Positions 12,661 through 27,100 of a stretch of DNA of 64,000 bases are shown in pieces. Below the pieces are notes generated by a model. That model saw nothing but the letters and a program-made list of their open reading frames with translations, was not told where the DNA came from and made no database searches. The stretch lies in assembly GCA_016758965.1 (NCBI GenBank), contig JAEPRB010000009.1, positions 327,056 through 391,055 on the forward strand, written 5' to 3'. Position 1 is the first letter of the stretch, and each line of letters starts with the position of its first letter. Source of the stretch: Circinella minor (taxonomy: Eukaryota > Mucoromycota > Mucoromycetes > Mucorales > Lichtheimiaceae). The position numbers and the translations under genes were made by a program.

Positions 12661-13339
12661 AAGAATCATCGTACTTTAACGCGTGGTCTATTTGAGAAAA
12701 AGAGCACGCCAAGTCTCGTTTTTTTTTTCATGACTATGATGTTGCTTTCTTAATCACCAGTTTTTTGCTAATTCTCTCGGTATCATTGATGAATAAGTAT
12801 ATACATGAGCTCGTTGTACTAGTCTTACCAGGGAAAAACAACTATTCTATTATATGTCTTTTTTTTTCTTTTGATTGTTGATATTTTGCTACGTAATGTT
12901 CCTTTTCAAACTACATAGAAGCACTCAACAGCTGTTCTCAATATATTTAGAATTTTTTTTTCAAATATGTAATAGTTGGAAAGATGTAAGATGACACTTC
13001 AATATGAAGGACTTTTAGTGAAGGTAATGATTTATTTTTGTTTCCAATGACAGTATAAAATTTTACAACTAAATACTTTCTTTTTTTTTTCTATCCACTT
13101 TCTCAATTTACTGAACATGTCAAATAAAATCATTATTAAGCCCTTAAAATGCACGCAACACTATAATGAATACTATTTGAATTTAAAGGATACAAAGAAG
13201 AGATAATAATGTGATATCGTAAAATGGTCAAAAAAAGGGAAGATGTTGTTTTATAAAGTAATTCGAAAGAAAGGAAAAGGTTATGATATGGAATAATTAA
13301 AAAAGAAAAGAAAAATGTGAGATTGTTTTTTTTATGCTA
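12661..13339. other. Intergenic, no gene recognised
   Basis: AT-rich DNA with poly-T and poly-A runs between two transposon remnants. No coding or structural signal was found. Confidence 0.5.
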
Positions 13340-14728
13340 CGTAACAGTTTTTTTGGCAATGAAATAACAACGGTTCTAGCATTTGCACTTCTTTGGGCGC
13401 CATATTTTACAACAGCAACTTGCCCCTACAAACGATGAACTGGTACGATACAATCCATAGCTTCAACACGAAAACTGCTGCACCAAGTTTCCAGAAATGG
13501 ATCCACAAATCGTCTACCATCGTTGTCACCATGAATATTGTACCATCGCACATATGCAAAAACATGCTCTGTTGGATCGCCATTGACTACCTGAACATGC
13601 CGAAAAAAAAACTGGATTTCACATGGCCAGGCCATTGCTTCATCACAGTCATCAGCATGGAATAGGACTTGGGCATAAGCACCACGACGAGATCTTGCTT
13701 CAACACTACGATAATTTTGATCCATCAATGTTATTGTTTTTATTTTATTATACTGGTTACTGACAAAACGACAGCCTTCACCAGCACTTGTATAATGAAC
13801 GAGATGATCACCATATACAACACGATAAAAACCCAACAAGAAATTGTACAGACCCTCAGGCATAAAGGCGGTACGTCCATAAGAGAGAGGATATGTATCA
13901 GGCGGCAACGGTTCGCTTTCAGTGACACGACAACGTGTAGTATCGGTTGCCAATGAATAAAATTCATGTGGATCAAAACGGTTATGAATAGCATTAACCG
14001 TTTGTGGAATGGGCTGGACAAGATCAAGGAAACGATTTAAAAAACGGAGATGATGTTGATGATGATGAAAGAGCGATTCAAATGACCGAATAAAATTACG
14101 AGCACCAATTTTCTGCAAAAACCGTTTCATGAACGTCATTTCAAACGAATCCTTTTGATTGGTGTCAATATCCTTTAAATAACCATTATAGCGCTCATAC
14201 GCAAAGGCCCAATACGCGTATAATGGTCCAGAGTCTTCTATCGTCGAAACCATATGCAAATGAAGATGCATATTAGGAGTGATTTCCTCTGCACCATACA
14301 GTCGTTGAACACCAATACAAAATTGTAACAATAAATTATTCGATTCTTTGACCTTATCCATAGTAATTGATAATTTAACTATCAAACGGCAAGCATCAAC
14401 AAACAACAACCAGTTCTGTAAATATACAGGAGGAAGATGGTCATCGAGCACAAGTGGGGAATAAACGAGACACCATGACTTCCAATCATTAGCAGTCATG
14501 AAAGGGAAACGATTTACAATTTTCTGTGGGATAACGAATATCATTATTGAGACAAGTAATAAGACAGTTAGGACCAGACAAAAGGAATAAACAATGGCAG
14601 TTGGAGCAAAACACGTATTTTCGTAAACTGTCAGTTAATGCAGAAAACCCAGTAATACGACGCAAAGTTGCAAATTTCGATGATGATGGAAGATAAATGT
14701 TCTGACACAAATGAACTTGGAAAAACAC
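13340..14728 (-). pseudogene. CACTA (En/Spm, tnp2-type) transposase, 3' fragment, broken
   Basis: A 372-codon frame (14544-13426) carries the C-terminal part of the fungal tnp2-like protein: TANDWKSWCLVYSPLVL, NWLLFVDACRLI, MHLHLHMVSTIEDSGPLYAY, FERYNGYLK-like AYERYNGYLKDIDTN, then SVEARSRRGAYAQVLFHADD, EIQFFFRHVQVVNGD, EHVFAYVRWYN and DCIVPVHRL. In the same frame, just after a TAG at about 13423-13425, the sequence goes on as GQVAVVKYGAQ to about VVISLPKKLL, the normal family ending, so the TAG looks like an inactivating stop. Upstream, a different frame (14728-14534) encodes a Cys-rich part (YVFCSNCHCLF) that normally lies well before it, so the central catalytic part seems deleted. A further degenerate N-terminal scrap may reach 15400. 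Confidence 0.75.
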
Positions 14729-16554
14729 AAGAAAGATGACGACGAGAACGAGAGGATGAGAATAGTTTTGGATGTCTGAGATAATGGAAGGAGGAGGACC
14801 ATGACGTTTTTTATTATTTTTGCAATAATGAATAGAATATGGTTAGTATAGTGTTACGTATGAGTACAGTAAAATTATTATTATTTTCAACCAACCTTGA
14901 TCAATGTTGATCGTTTCATTTTCATTGTGCCTGTCATCATTGCCGACAAACTCATTGTCTTTAGCATTCATGACGACATTATCGTCAGTTGTAAACATTT
15001 TGCCCTCGGCAAAAAGAGAAACTCACTAGGTAACTTGAAGCAGTGTCTATTGTGTATTTTAATACCCAGAAATAATAAATGATCTATTTATACAACTATT
15101 ACAAGAGCTATAAAATCACATCATACCATGAGAGGATTACCAATATCCATATTAGAAGATGATCGAAAGACGATAATGATGGGGAAAAACTTTCCTGTCG
15201 TAGATCGGCACCGACATTTGTTATGGTACCCTTGGTTCACTACGTATGCATGAAACACACAATATTATTAAAGAATGTGCAATATATTAACCTCTACTGG
15301 TCACCATTTGAAAACCAGCTACTGATGACGGACATTGTCGCCAAATGCAGGTACCCATATTCTCATTGCGATTTTGCTCCATTATGTGAATAAGAAAAAA
15401 GGTCAAGAACGATGAATCTATCCAATTTATTAGTTTTATAACATGTCTAAATATTGTATATCTATGCTTATGATTGGGGGGAATGAACGCGATCTTTTCT
15501 AACACCAAATACAGCTTGGGGTATCGTAATGAAATCATGCGAGCGGTTTTTTTTACGATGCAAAACACATATATACTCTTTCTTATTACTGTAAATAAGA
15601 CACAATAGTAATGTATAATAAAATGAGCCAAGAAAAAAGTTACGGGATGCATATATGTAAAAGAATAAAAGAATAAAAATGAGTGTTTTATTATGATATC
15701 TTATACGTACATTAGTTCGTTTTCCAATTGGATGTAAAGACATATTTACTAATATAAAAAAAAAAAAAAACTCTTCGAATCCACGTGTCAATTTTGATTG
15801 CTAAATCTTTCTATTTTTATTTCACAGCTTGATAGTTAATTTTTTGCGCAGTGACATTTCCTCTTATACTGTCAATCAAATAAGAGCACATCTTCTATAA
15901 GTTAATGATGACGAAAAATTTGTTGCACAGATAATTAATAATACTGTAACCATTTTGTGCCAGTCGTCAGCCTGGGTCTCTGAGACTTTATAAAGAGTAA
16001 GATAAGCTGTTATTCTTATCATGCAGATTACGTATTACGACCTTTTCGTTGGTTATCATATTACTAAAAAGCACCAAATGCTTGCTTAAGAGTACTACAA
16101 TACTCACTACCCAGTATAAAAATATTGCACCTCGATCATTTTAATTAAAGCATAATCACAATTGTGACCTCTTATTGTACATGCCTATGTAGTAAATGGT
16201 GAGCAAAACCAGATTCTCTAACTTCAATACGTATATATTATTTAACGTGCTTATGACAAGAAAATTAGTATTGTCATGCACATCAGCGAACAAATTTGTG
16301 TATTTCTACACCATATATAAAAAAATAAAAATGATTGCGCGAGATTAAATAGTTGAAATAAAGGGTGATCATTGATGAATGGATTACTTGGATGTAGTAT
16401 GATTGTAACGTTGTGGAAAGAAGGGGTGAAGGGATTTGAAAGTGTGGAAGGGAAATGTACAAAGTAAAATACTGGCAGTATGTGAAAAAAATGTTAAATA
16501 CACATGCAAAATAAAAAAGAACAATAAAAAGAAAGGAAAGGAAAGGTAAATTAG
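14729..16554. other. Transposon debris and intergenic DNA
   Basis: About 14880-15360, read on the minus strand, holds short protein-like pieces (an acidic Asn/Asp stretch FTTDDNVVMNAKDNEF; CRCRSTTGKFF; CIWRQCP) that may be the N-terminal region of the CACTA-like gene at 13340-14728. From 15400 to 16554 no gene was seen; the last part is the 3' flank of MED13. Confidence 0.4.
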
Positions 16555-19500
16555 TTATAAATTTGAGGTAGTAGTAGAAGAGGTTGTATTCACGACAAGA
16601 AGAATACGTTCCAGTCGCTCTGCAATAACTAAATGTAATGGTAAACAATTGCTTGAACTAGAAGGTGTCATAGAAACAAATGAAAGAGCATGATATCGTT
16701 TGATAATATCTCTTAACGTACTGTAAGCTGAATGATTTGTTTGATTATATACTAGATGAATATCCATTACCAATGGTTTACTATTGAATTGCTCTCTGCA
16801 CGGATTTTCCGTCTTAGGTGTTGAACAAATCAGATACCCTGTTGCCAATGGTAACATCCAATGATCCTGTTCGTTTTGATCAGTATTATTATTTTCTCCG
16901 CTGGTTGTTGCCGTTGTAGTCATAGCACTGATGATACCTTGAGTTACATGCGTTCGAAGTTTAGAATAAGCGACTCGATGATTTAGTAATAATGCTTTTA
17001 TTTCACCATTTCCATCACTACTAGGATCCAATATTGAATTGTTCGTTGATCGGATTGTTGTTCCGGTCGGTGTAGATACAGATGGTGTTCCCAAGGGTGT
17101 CGTTGCTGTTGAAGCTACCCCCGGTGCACTGAACGTTTCTGGTGTAGGAGTGTTAGCTGATGAACTGGGAGTTTGTGGATAGTCCATTACAGGTACTTGC
17201 TGCTGCTGAGTCATATTATTGGTTCCACTATTATTATTTATATGAACCTGTAACGCGGAATCAATATCAACTGATATAATAGCCACCTTTTCATCTGCAC
17301 TAGGTATGACGTCGATCCATGCTTGCAATTCAGCTTCAAACATTAATCCTATTTTGGCTATTACAAACGTCCATGAAAATCCTGTGGATTGAGCTAAATC
17401 TTTGGACCGTTGCCATGCTTCCTCAATTGTATGAGATAATGGCTTGTTCATGGTATGAATCACAGAAAATTCCAGCATTTCACCTTGATTATCCGTCCAT
17501 ACTAATATCATCCATTGTCGATCCAAACTAAAGCAGTATGCCAAATGTAATGTAGCGTTTTGATCCATGATGGTAGGAAATGAATGGATAGTGTCGTTTT
17601 TCAAGGAATAGTTAATCGAATCGGGTATTTGTTTGGCCAGAATGAATGGTGGTGAATATATTGTTGTTGCTGGCCGGGTATCCTCCATGCCAGACTATAT
17701 ATTATTTTTTAATTAATGAAAAAAAAAGTTAAATTTGTTAATAAACATTAAAACTCTTTTTTTTTTTTTAGTTTCTGAAAACAAAAAATTGCATTTTACC
17801 TGTGATGTATGGTTCCTGCCTACAACAGAGTGGCATTTGCTATATACTGAAAATGCAATATCCTTTAGTCCGAAATTGGGGTATCCACCAAACGATGATG
17901 ATCGAAGAATATGCTCCAAGGGTATTAGTTGAAACACAAGTCGAGCACGTCGTTCATAAGAAACGGACATGCCCATGGACGCTGCATGATATGCAATCAT
18001 AAGTTTGTGGAAACATCGACTCAGTTCAAGATTCGATGATAAACTATGTGTTGGGTTGATAATATAAATCACAATATGCATGTTTTCAACCATGGCTCCA
18101 CCAAGTGCGGATCCAAGGTTTTGACATTCTGCACTATAGCTTTTTAGCTGACGTTCAATCCACGTTTCATCCATTGATTCAGCTATAATTAAAAAAATTA
18201 ATAGTTTTAATCAAGGTTGTTAGAAAACATGAAGTCGATTTTTCCCTTTGAATTGTCTTTTTTTTCTTTCATCATTTCCACCTGGTTGTTTAAATACTTA
18301 CGTAGCAAAGGTACAGGTACAAGACCACGACGGTAAGACCCGATGCTTCCTGGTTGATGCACACCTAAATGACATGTTTCATAAAGTGTGCTCAAGCCTT
18401 TGAAAAACTGAGTACATATAGGTTCCAGCTGCTCATTGCTAGGATACACAGCAAAATAACGAATGTTCTTTCGAGCAGAATAAGGTTCCAGCCGTAATTT
18501 TTCCCAAAATGTGACCAGCTTCGGTGACCCTTCGAGGTATTCATCTTGTCGACTCACTACGATGTTTGGCGCTGCTAGTGTATCAAGATTGGGTTCTGCA
18601 GGTCGTCGCTTTTTTACTTGATATTTTCCATATTTTGTTTGTGCTTGGCTCGTTTCTATTGTTTTTATATAACAGTAATCAGTAAATATATCATTTCTTC
18701 TCCTCTACCTTATATATATATTACAGACAATTTACCCGATAGATCATAATATTGTTGAACACTAAGTGGGCCTTTGACAGTTACTGTACTTGGCATAACA
18801 CCCATCTGGTCCATATTATCAGTCATAATTTTAGTGTGATCAAAAAGATCGCCCAACACACCTCTAAACTCTTGTGTAACCTTATCATAATCACTTGTCA
18901 TTGATGGCACATGCATTACATCTAGAATAAATTAAAAAAATCAATTATCAGATAAATTATTCAACTAAAAATTAAAAATAGACAATTTTTATACGAACCT
19001 CCTTGATGCCGCTGTAAAAGAGCTCTTCGACGTGATACTAATACAGCCGATGATTCATCTCGCGGTACTTCACCTCCATTAGCTGATATTGCTGTTATGC
19101 CATTTGTAAATGGATATCCACCCATTACAACTTGTTGACACAAGTAGTCCAATACCCTAAGATCTTCCTGAGAGTTTTCTAAATCTTGCATGTTTTTTGC
19201 TATTAATGAACCATATGCTGTTGTATTTGGAAACGGATTGTCAAATTCATATGACATTTGTTTAATGTTCGTCAATTGTCGTTGTTGTTGTCTTTTGAAA
19301 AATTGACTAGAAATAATTTTTTGTGTGGTATTCATTGTTACCGTCCACCAATCTGGTTCATCGTTGTCACTTTTATTACTTGAATAAGCACTATAATTCG
19401 ATGCTGTTGTTGACGTCGATGAAGTTTCATCACTATCGCTACTCATATCTTCTTCATCATTAGTCACTGAAGTAGTGATAGGAACTTCTTCTTTTATAGC

Positions 19501-22500
19501 AGGTGTTGTCTGTAATTTAATTGAAGTTTTACCACTAGCTGCTGGTGTTGGCCGATACATAAAAAGCGATGTGGAAGTCTGCACAGGGGTTGTAGGTGAT
19601 CCATTTCTACGTTGTTGTCCCTTGATTCGTGGCCGCTTACGAAGTCGTGGTACATAATCTGGACGATAGTTATCCCTCTTTAGTTTGTTCCGTTGTTTTA
19701 CCAGCGTCTTTTCATCATCCTTTGGTGTAGGCATATACATGAATTTACCACCATCAGAATATTTAGAATCATTGACACCTTCTGAGAATTTGATGGGAGC
19801 AAATTGAGGTGGAACAAATCGTTGCTCGGCTTTTGCTTCAATCCCTAAATTAGGTGATGAAGGTATCATCATTGTTGGCTTAATATCATCCTGTTCTTGC
19901 TTTTCTTCTTGATCAACAGTGTTAGTACTGATGGTATTATCAACTCCCATAGATAACTCCAATGGATCATCGCCAATTGTTGGTTGGTACTGCTGTTGTT
20001 CATCAATAGCACCATTCTCAATTTTGATCGAATCAGTAGGTGCTGTTGCTTGCCCAGTTGTATCCGAGATCATTAAGCGCTCATCCAAAATTCCACCTTT
20101 GCTAAAAAGCACATCCAAATTTAACTCTTCATTTCCAACATCCGATAAACCCATATACATTAATGTATCATTATTCACACTAGACTGTTGTTGGTGCTCT
20201 TGAGAGATGTTTGTCAATGTTGATTCTCCAAGCCCATTATCATTCTTAGTATTGGTATCGAATAGCGCCGTACCTTCTGCAACTGATGCAACAGTCGTTG
20301 CTACTGTTGTTGCTGTTGTTACAGGAGCAGTATTTTCTTGTTTAATTGATGGAGTTTCGAAAAAGTCAAAATCTTCTTCTGTCACGTTGAAATCCAAATT
20401 ATCGAGATCTTCCATAGGATCACCCCAACGATTCGATGCTACGTCAGTACCATATACGTTATCAGCCCCGTCCAATCCATCGATTCCAAAACGAAATCCA
20501 AAACCATCATCTGCTGCGGGAATAGGTGTCGGAGAAGACGCTGATGGATCATTCGAGCTCATTACCATAGAAGATACTCCAGATAATAACACTGACGAAT
20601 CAGTTAATGTCATACTAGCATTATTATTGGGAGCTGGAGTGGGAGTGGGAGTTTGCTGTTGCTGTGGTACTTGCTGTGCTGTTGGTGTTTGTAATACGTC
20701 CTCATTAATGTTGGTATTGGTAGTAGATATATCTTCTTGTTGCTCCTGTTGCTGTTGTTGTGAATTAGAAGTAAATACACCTTCAGGCACCTGATCATCT
20801 GATCCAATTACTCCTTCTTCCATTTGGTGTTGTTGCTCTTCATCAACCTGATTACCAAAATTCAATTTTGCAAAATCGGCAACAGATAATTGCGATTGAT
20901 GCTGATATTGTTCCGCTCGATTCTTATCAGCTTCAGGCATTAATGATGATGAAGATGGAGTAGCGACATTATTCGTGTTGCTGCTATTATTACTAATGCT
21001 ATTGTTGTTGTTGAGAGAATCATTATCATTCGATTCACTTTTAGATGGACCTGAAGCACTTACAGGTGTAGCTACAGCTTTGGATACCATAATGGGACTC
21101 GATCCAACCTGTTCCTTTAATGCCTTTTGTAACACATCACTTGGGAAGTTATTGCTTGTTTCTGCAATCGATAAATTATCCAAAACAGCCGATGTTACAC
21201 TCATCTTGGGACTTCCATAATCCCAAAAATTATTATTTTGATCACCGTCATCATTATCTTCCGGATGAGGTGCTGGTCGATTCCGCCGAGCATATTCTTT
21301 AATTTGATCCGACCATGCCCATCGACTCCATTTCTCACCAAGGTCTTCGACATAACCTTGGTTATAACCCAGAATTCCATTCATACCACCAATGCTGACG
21401 GGGGAAATAGATGAAGATGTAGGAATGTATGTGAGATGGGTTGGATAAAGTACAATATCGCCACTTGACATACGAAGTGGAACAAGATGAGGTACTGATT
21501 GATGATGATGATTATGACGATGATGAACTTGATGCTTTTTGCTACTAGTATTTATACTGCTATGGCTAATTATAGGTGTATGATAACTTTGTTGGTGACT
21601 ATGATGATTATGATGATGACTATGAGGAGTTTTATAATTAAAGTGCTGTTGTGGAGGAAGGGGTATATCGAGTAATGATGACCAATGCCGTAATGTTTGA
21701 TCTTCCAATGAAGGTGAAATGTCGTGTTTTGATTGAATAATAGTTGCTTGTTCACCATATGGAGAAGTGATCACTGAAAGAGAGTAAAAAATTAAAATAT
21801 TTTTAAGGTTAATTACGTTGTCCATGCATAAAAATATATAAAACAAATATGTATTGAAGAATTTATTGTGCGTACCTGAAGATCCAGGTATATCGAAGTC
21901 ACGTGTTATAAGTGGACGAAGCCTCATCCTGTGAATGTCTGGTTGTACAACAAGATTGGTATTTGTCAAATAAATGTTATATGTACAAGTGAGAAGTGAA
22001 GCGACAGATAAATCGGGTGTTATGGATAAGATATCGGAACAAACATCGCTTTCAATAAACGTGGATGGAAAAATGAAAAACTCGCCCAGGGGCACTGCTC
22101 CTTTTTGTATCATTGATCTAATAAGTGAGAAGAATGACATTAATGTTATACATTTAAATTTTAACCAGTTTAATAAATCAAACTTACGCTCGTATTAAGT
22201 TTTTGATGGATCTAATAAATAATTGATACTCGAGTGATACACTTAATACTGAACTACTAACACTTGTGGATGGTGTACATGGTGATGCTGTAGGTGATAA
22301 ACTTTTTGCAATTGCACTTTCCCATGTAAATGATCCCATTTTTGTTTCTATATAATGATAATAAATCCACTTCAAATTAGCTGTTCTTCATCATTTTGAT
22401 CCTAATTACAGAACAGGAGCCGATCCTTTTATATTTACCTTCGAGATTATGTAAATATGGATTATCATCAATTTCACCTGTATGACGATCATCAAACCAA

Positions 22501-22893
22501 AATACCCAAAGCTCAAGTATCACTTGTTCTTCTTGTTGCGTTGCAACACGCCACGTGCATGGTATGTTCAATAGAGCAAGTTGACGGAATGCTTGTATAA
22601 GATGCTTGTTAAGGTCATCACCAGCCGTCGAAGAAGAACTATTATTATTATTAATAGTCCCGTTTTTCAAGAAGTCTACCAATTGCGATTGTTTGCATTC
22701 CTGACAGTATACTCTGTACCGAATCTGAGACACACCGCTCTATATGATCGTCGTTATAAAAAGAAAAAAAAAGGTCAATGGCCTTCTTTTACTTGTAACT
22801 TTCTTAATATGAAATCTTTTTTTTTCGCTTGAAAAGAAAAAAAGAATAGCTTACCACGAGAAATATATTGGTTAAGCTTGAATCGGTAAGCAT
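16555..22893 (-). CDS. MED13: Mediator complex subunit 13 (kinase-module subunit)
   Basis: MED13/Srb9 is the large subunit tethering the CDK8 kinase module to core Mediator in the nucleus. About nine exons encode roughly 1,870 residues. Exon 1 (22893-22855) gives MLTDSSLTNIFLV and joins exon 2 SGVSQIRYRVYCQ, the conserved N-terminus, followed by WVFWFDDRHTGEID and SMIQKGAVPLGEFFIFPSTF. The middle is low complexity (Gln, Ser, Thr, Asn, His runs) with basic PRLRKRPRIKGQQRRNG. The C-terminal MID/PIWI-like region is clear: PNIVVSRQDEYLEGSPKLV, LRLEPYSARKNIRYFAVYPS, STLYETCHLGVHQPG, then LAYCFSLDRQWMILVWTDN and WTFVIAKIGLMFEAELQAW. A frame of 1,059 codons runs through one retained intron (about 21776-21877). 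The stop is at 16555-16557. Confidence 0.93.
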
Positions 22894-24000
22894 CAAGGCA
22901 TCCAAGTTTTATTTTTCTTTTCTTGTTCCAAATGAATTATAGAAAAAAGAAGTCGTAAGTTCCACTTTTTCTTGTTCTACTTTTTAAACGTGTGTGTGTA
23001 TATGTATAAAGAGATAGTAACAGTAGTAAAAGTAGTGACAGTAGTGGCAAGTAATAGACGTAACGGTAATAGTTTGTAGTATATTTTCGTGTTTTATATT
23101 ATCGTCCCTTCTTTTTTCTTTGTTAACTGACAGGAAAAGTATAAAAAAAAAAAAAAATGCCACACAACTACAAGTTGAGAGCGCACGTACAACAGCCAAC
23201 AATATCTGCTGGTACCGGTAAGATGACTTTTGTAGAGTAATGGTAACTGGAAATCCAAACACCGGTTGCTAAGGTGGAAAAGACCGAGTGGTTTGCGTCA
23301 CACCACTTACTTTTTCCCTACCTCTCTTTTTTTGATCGAACCTTAATCCAACAGAATAATTATTATTTGTTAATATTTTTTTTCCTCCTTATCATTGATT
23401 TTGCTATTATTTTCTTATTTGTCATTTAATAAGTTTTACATACATATGGTACGTCGACGCCAATTAATGATTCGATTTTTTTTAAAAGAAAGTTGTGAAC
23501 AATCCTTTCATTAATACAAAAATCCCCCCTTTTCCGATCCAACACAAAAGGGGGCAAAGTAAAACAATTGTTAGTGAGGGAAAAAAAAGTAATTGATGTA
23601 ACACAAAAAAAAAGATCTGAAGAGAATCCTAAAACTCCTCCACCCCCAATAATGTGGGCACGTCTGCATTATTATTCTTCGTCTGCCCTAAATATTGGTC
23701 TATTACTTTTCGCAACATCATCACCCCCCAATTTTACTTTCGCGGAGCAAGAAGATCAAATCTAGTTTTCATTTTTACGATTCATAATCTTATACTTCTG
23801 CTCCCTCGATAATTTCAATTCCATGCTCTATCATTTTTATATTTTTGCCTATTTATTATTATATTCAGTATACTGTTTATGTTTTCACATTAATACGCTA
23901 TATTTGGAAGATAAATAGTTATTATTTAAAAATAATAATATGATAAAACAAAAGCTGCATCATTTTGTTCTCCAGCATACACCTCGATTATTAAGTGTGT
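22894..24000. other. Upstream region of MED13, no gene recognised
   Basis: It contains the MED13 promoter and 5' UTR plus AT-rich DNA. The minus frame at 22984-23262 and the plus frame at 23568-23765 show homopolymer-driven, low-quality peptides and are not called. Confidence 0.5.
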
Positions 24001-24004
24001 TATT

Positions 24005-24185
24005 CACAAACCTGTGGAGACTTTAGCAATTACATGCTCAGCGCGTTCAATATTAAGTGGAGTTGGAGTACTCCTCTTGTCCAAAAGCTACATTGGACAC
24101 ACGCTTCAAGTTTTGGCTAAAGTATTTCGACGGGATTCAAGAGTTGCGAATATATCAGGAAATATAAAATTTGGCTCTTCTATTT
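24005..24185 (-). pseudogene. Tc1/mariner-type transposase, 3' scrap
   Basis: On the minus strand one frame reads YSQLLNPVEIL, a stop (TAG where Trp is expected), PKLEACVQCSFWTRGVL, then LILNALSM, a second stop, and LLKSPQVCE. NPVEILW with a following lysine-rich helix is the C-terminal DDE block of Tc1/IS630-type transposases (the E is the third acidic residue). The rest of the gene and the element ends were not found nearby, so this is an old relic. Confidence 0.6.
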
Positions 24186-27100
24186 ATAACTACCTAATAT
24201 ACACTTGTATATTTGATACATAATAGATGGAAGTATAACGTACCCACAGAAAGAGCTTCTTCTAACATGCTGCTTTCTTAAAGCACGTCTATAGCTATAA
24301 TTAAAAATTAAATTCATTTTTCACCTAAAATCCATTCACGAAATAATTAATTATATCACTCAAATCTAACATGGCCTGATTAAAAGAATCATGTACTGTA
24401 TGTGCACTTGCTGAAATAAACAAGAAATCTACATTGATTCTTTTTCATCACGCCACATTCCTCGACAGTGTTGACAATGGTTGTTCTTTAAGTTTTCCAT
24501 GTGAAACTCAATAAAAAACAAAGACATTTATTTACTGTAACACGAAAGTTTGACAGCCATTACTTATAAAATTTGACAAAAACATTATCTATATATAAAT
24601 GTTTGATGTCATTTAATATTATAATACTACCGCTATCAATTAAAAACTATATATCTTCAGGTAATATTGAAATGATAATGAGCTTTGAAAAAAAAATAAA
24701 CACGTGCTAAGAAATACGTATAAAGTAAGAGTGTATAAATTCAAAAGTGAGAATTTACAGTGTTTATAGTTGAAGATATAGATGGGAGTCAAAATAAAAA
24801 AAAAATCCATTATTCGAAGTTAAACATTTATTAGTGTGGAAATCTATACAAGCAATAACCATCTATGGCAGGCTCATTACGTACTATCTACAAATAATAT
24901 TTGGAGAAGCACCAAAGTGAAAATTCCAATCAGACTTGACGAATTAATAATGAATTAGCTAAATAAATTATATACGTGTATTGTTATCCAGTTATATATA
25001 TATACAATAATAATTAGAGCAAAATTATATACATACAACCATCGGTCAATTGCATAATTGGTATCTCAAATAAACTATAATGAGATTTTTAATCTCTGTT
25101 TTTAACGGTGGTATTACGATGAGATAAGCTGGCGATAAAGAAAACCTTAATATTTTTACCATGGAGTTTTATACATGTCTTTTTTTTTTGCTATTTATCG
25201 TTTATTTTAGTTGCTAATTCATGATATCTGGCGTAATATACCATAAATAAAATTTTATACCGATATTAATTTTACATTACGTATCTCTGTCCATATAACC
25301 TTTTATGTTTTAAAGATGTATCAGACTATATGATCAGGAGGATATGATGATACAATAGAGTAAAAAAAGCCATTGTCGCCATATTATTTAGTATATTTAT
25401 GTTTCTTTCTATACGTAGCTGTCAATAATATAAGAATAGCATTCGGTTGATCGATATTTTTAACATATTTTGTATTTGATTTAGTTACTTTGTTAGTATA
25501 TAAAGTATGTTTTTTTCTGTATACAGTAAACGGATTTTCTCTTTCAGACAGAAAAGTTTACAATAATATTGGTTTTCGACAAGTAGTAAAAATATGATAA
25601 AGTAAAAACTGTTTCTTAATTAATCTTATGCAATCTTCATAAAATATTCAAAAGAGACGTGATTCATAAATTAATTAAAAGCGTTATATTCTAAAACAGA
25701 CTTTGTTGAAAGAAAATGTATGAGTGTCTATTGTAATATACTATAATTTACTTCCAGTGTACATACTGTATATTATAGAGTTTTTTAATATGACCACCAT
25801 TAAAAATATAGCTTGTGAGTAACAAGGCAAATCTGTTGAAAACCAGGAAAAAAAGTTGATAATTTTATTAAGTAACTTTATTTTGTACTTACCTGGAATT
25901 TGTCATCTTTATCTACTTTTTCTCATGAATTCGATATATTCACAGCTGCTTCTTCCAGATCTGACATCACGAGTTCTTTGTGTTCTTTTGGGAAAATAAT
26001 TGATATATCACTACTGTTCGACGTCCATAAGCTTAGTTCGAATATCGCAATATTCTTTTGACATAATGCAATACGTAATAATGTAGCACTACAAATCCCA
26101 GCACTCGAACGTATACTAAAATATGTTCTTGCTAGAAAGCACTACTACACATCTATATACATAAGAAAAAAATGCTACGGTATAAGTAGGATACTAATAA
26201 ATTAATGTACACGATTCGTAAGCAGATTCAATAACTACTGATTATAGTAGATTATGTAAATAAGAAATTTTACTATTCGTATACCATCGATGGTCATATT
26301 ATCTTATTTCAAATATGAACCTGTCAAAAATGGGAACAACACGTACCGTGTTATTATACTACCATCACTAGCATTTACCTTTTTATCCGATGTTGCTTGA
26401 CATCTAAAAACTCACAGATACGTATTTATTATTACGCACCATTGGGAATTAATTGCGCCATCGTTACCAGCAAAGTCTCTTTATAAATCAATTCCGCATT
26501 CTGATTTTAACGCTGTTTACAGGTAACTACTTTTTTTTTCACTTCTCACGCTTCTTTTTTTTTTTTCTTGAAAAAAAAAACGCCGTAAATTCTCGACGTT
26601 CTTTCACAGCGCATGACTTTGACAATACTTATGTTACTATCATAGCATATACATATGTTTCTCTATCCAATAACTGAAGAGTTTGATTTCTTTTAGATAA
26701 TTTCTATTCTGAATAGTATTAATAAAAGTCACATTGTGTTTTGTTTTTATAAGTGCTTATATAAATTCGACAAAAGTTTGTTAGGTGCCCTAATTAATCA
26801 GAGGTAATTGAAAGAAGAAAGTCAAAACAGATTATTATTGTTATTATTTTATGTATTAGAGAAATAAACTCAAAAATAATAGTAAGTTTCTTTCTTATTA
26901 AATGGATTGAACCGCTGAGAAAGTGAGGGAACACAATGGCGAAGTATATACACAGAAGGTCACTTGTGAGAAATATTTTTTACGAACCAAATTCATGATG
27001 GGAAGAACAGAAGATCAATGAAAAAAAGTAACAAAAAATAGACGATTACTTGATTGTTACTATTATAATAATTTATTACAAAAATAAATAAACCCTATAT

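Noticed and set aside
19919..20794. Long plus-strand frames opposite MED13
   Set aside because: They are antisense to the Gln/Asn/Thr-rich low-complexity part of MED13; repeated CAA/CAG codons keep the other strand open (Cys/Val/Ser-rich peptides).
22984..23262. Possible small gene upstream of MED13
   Set aside because: Poly-Phe core from a T run and no family resemblance; more likely 5' flank.
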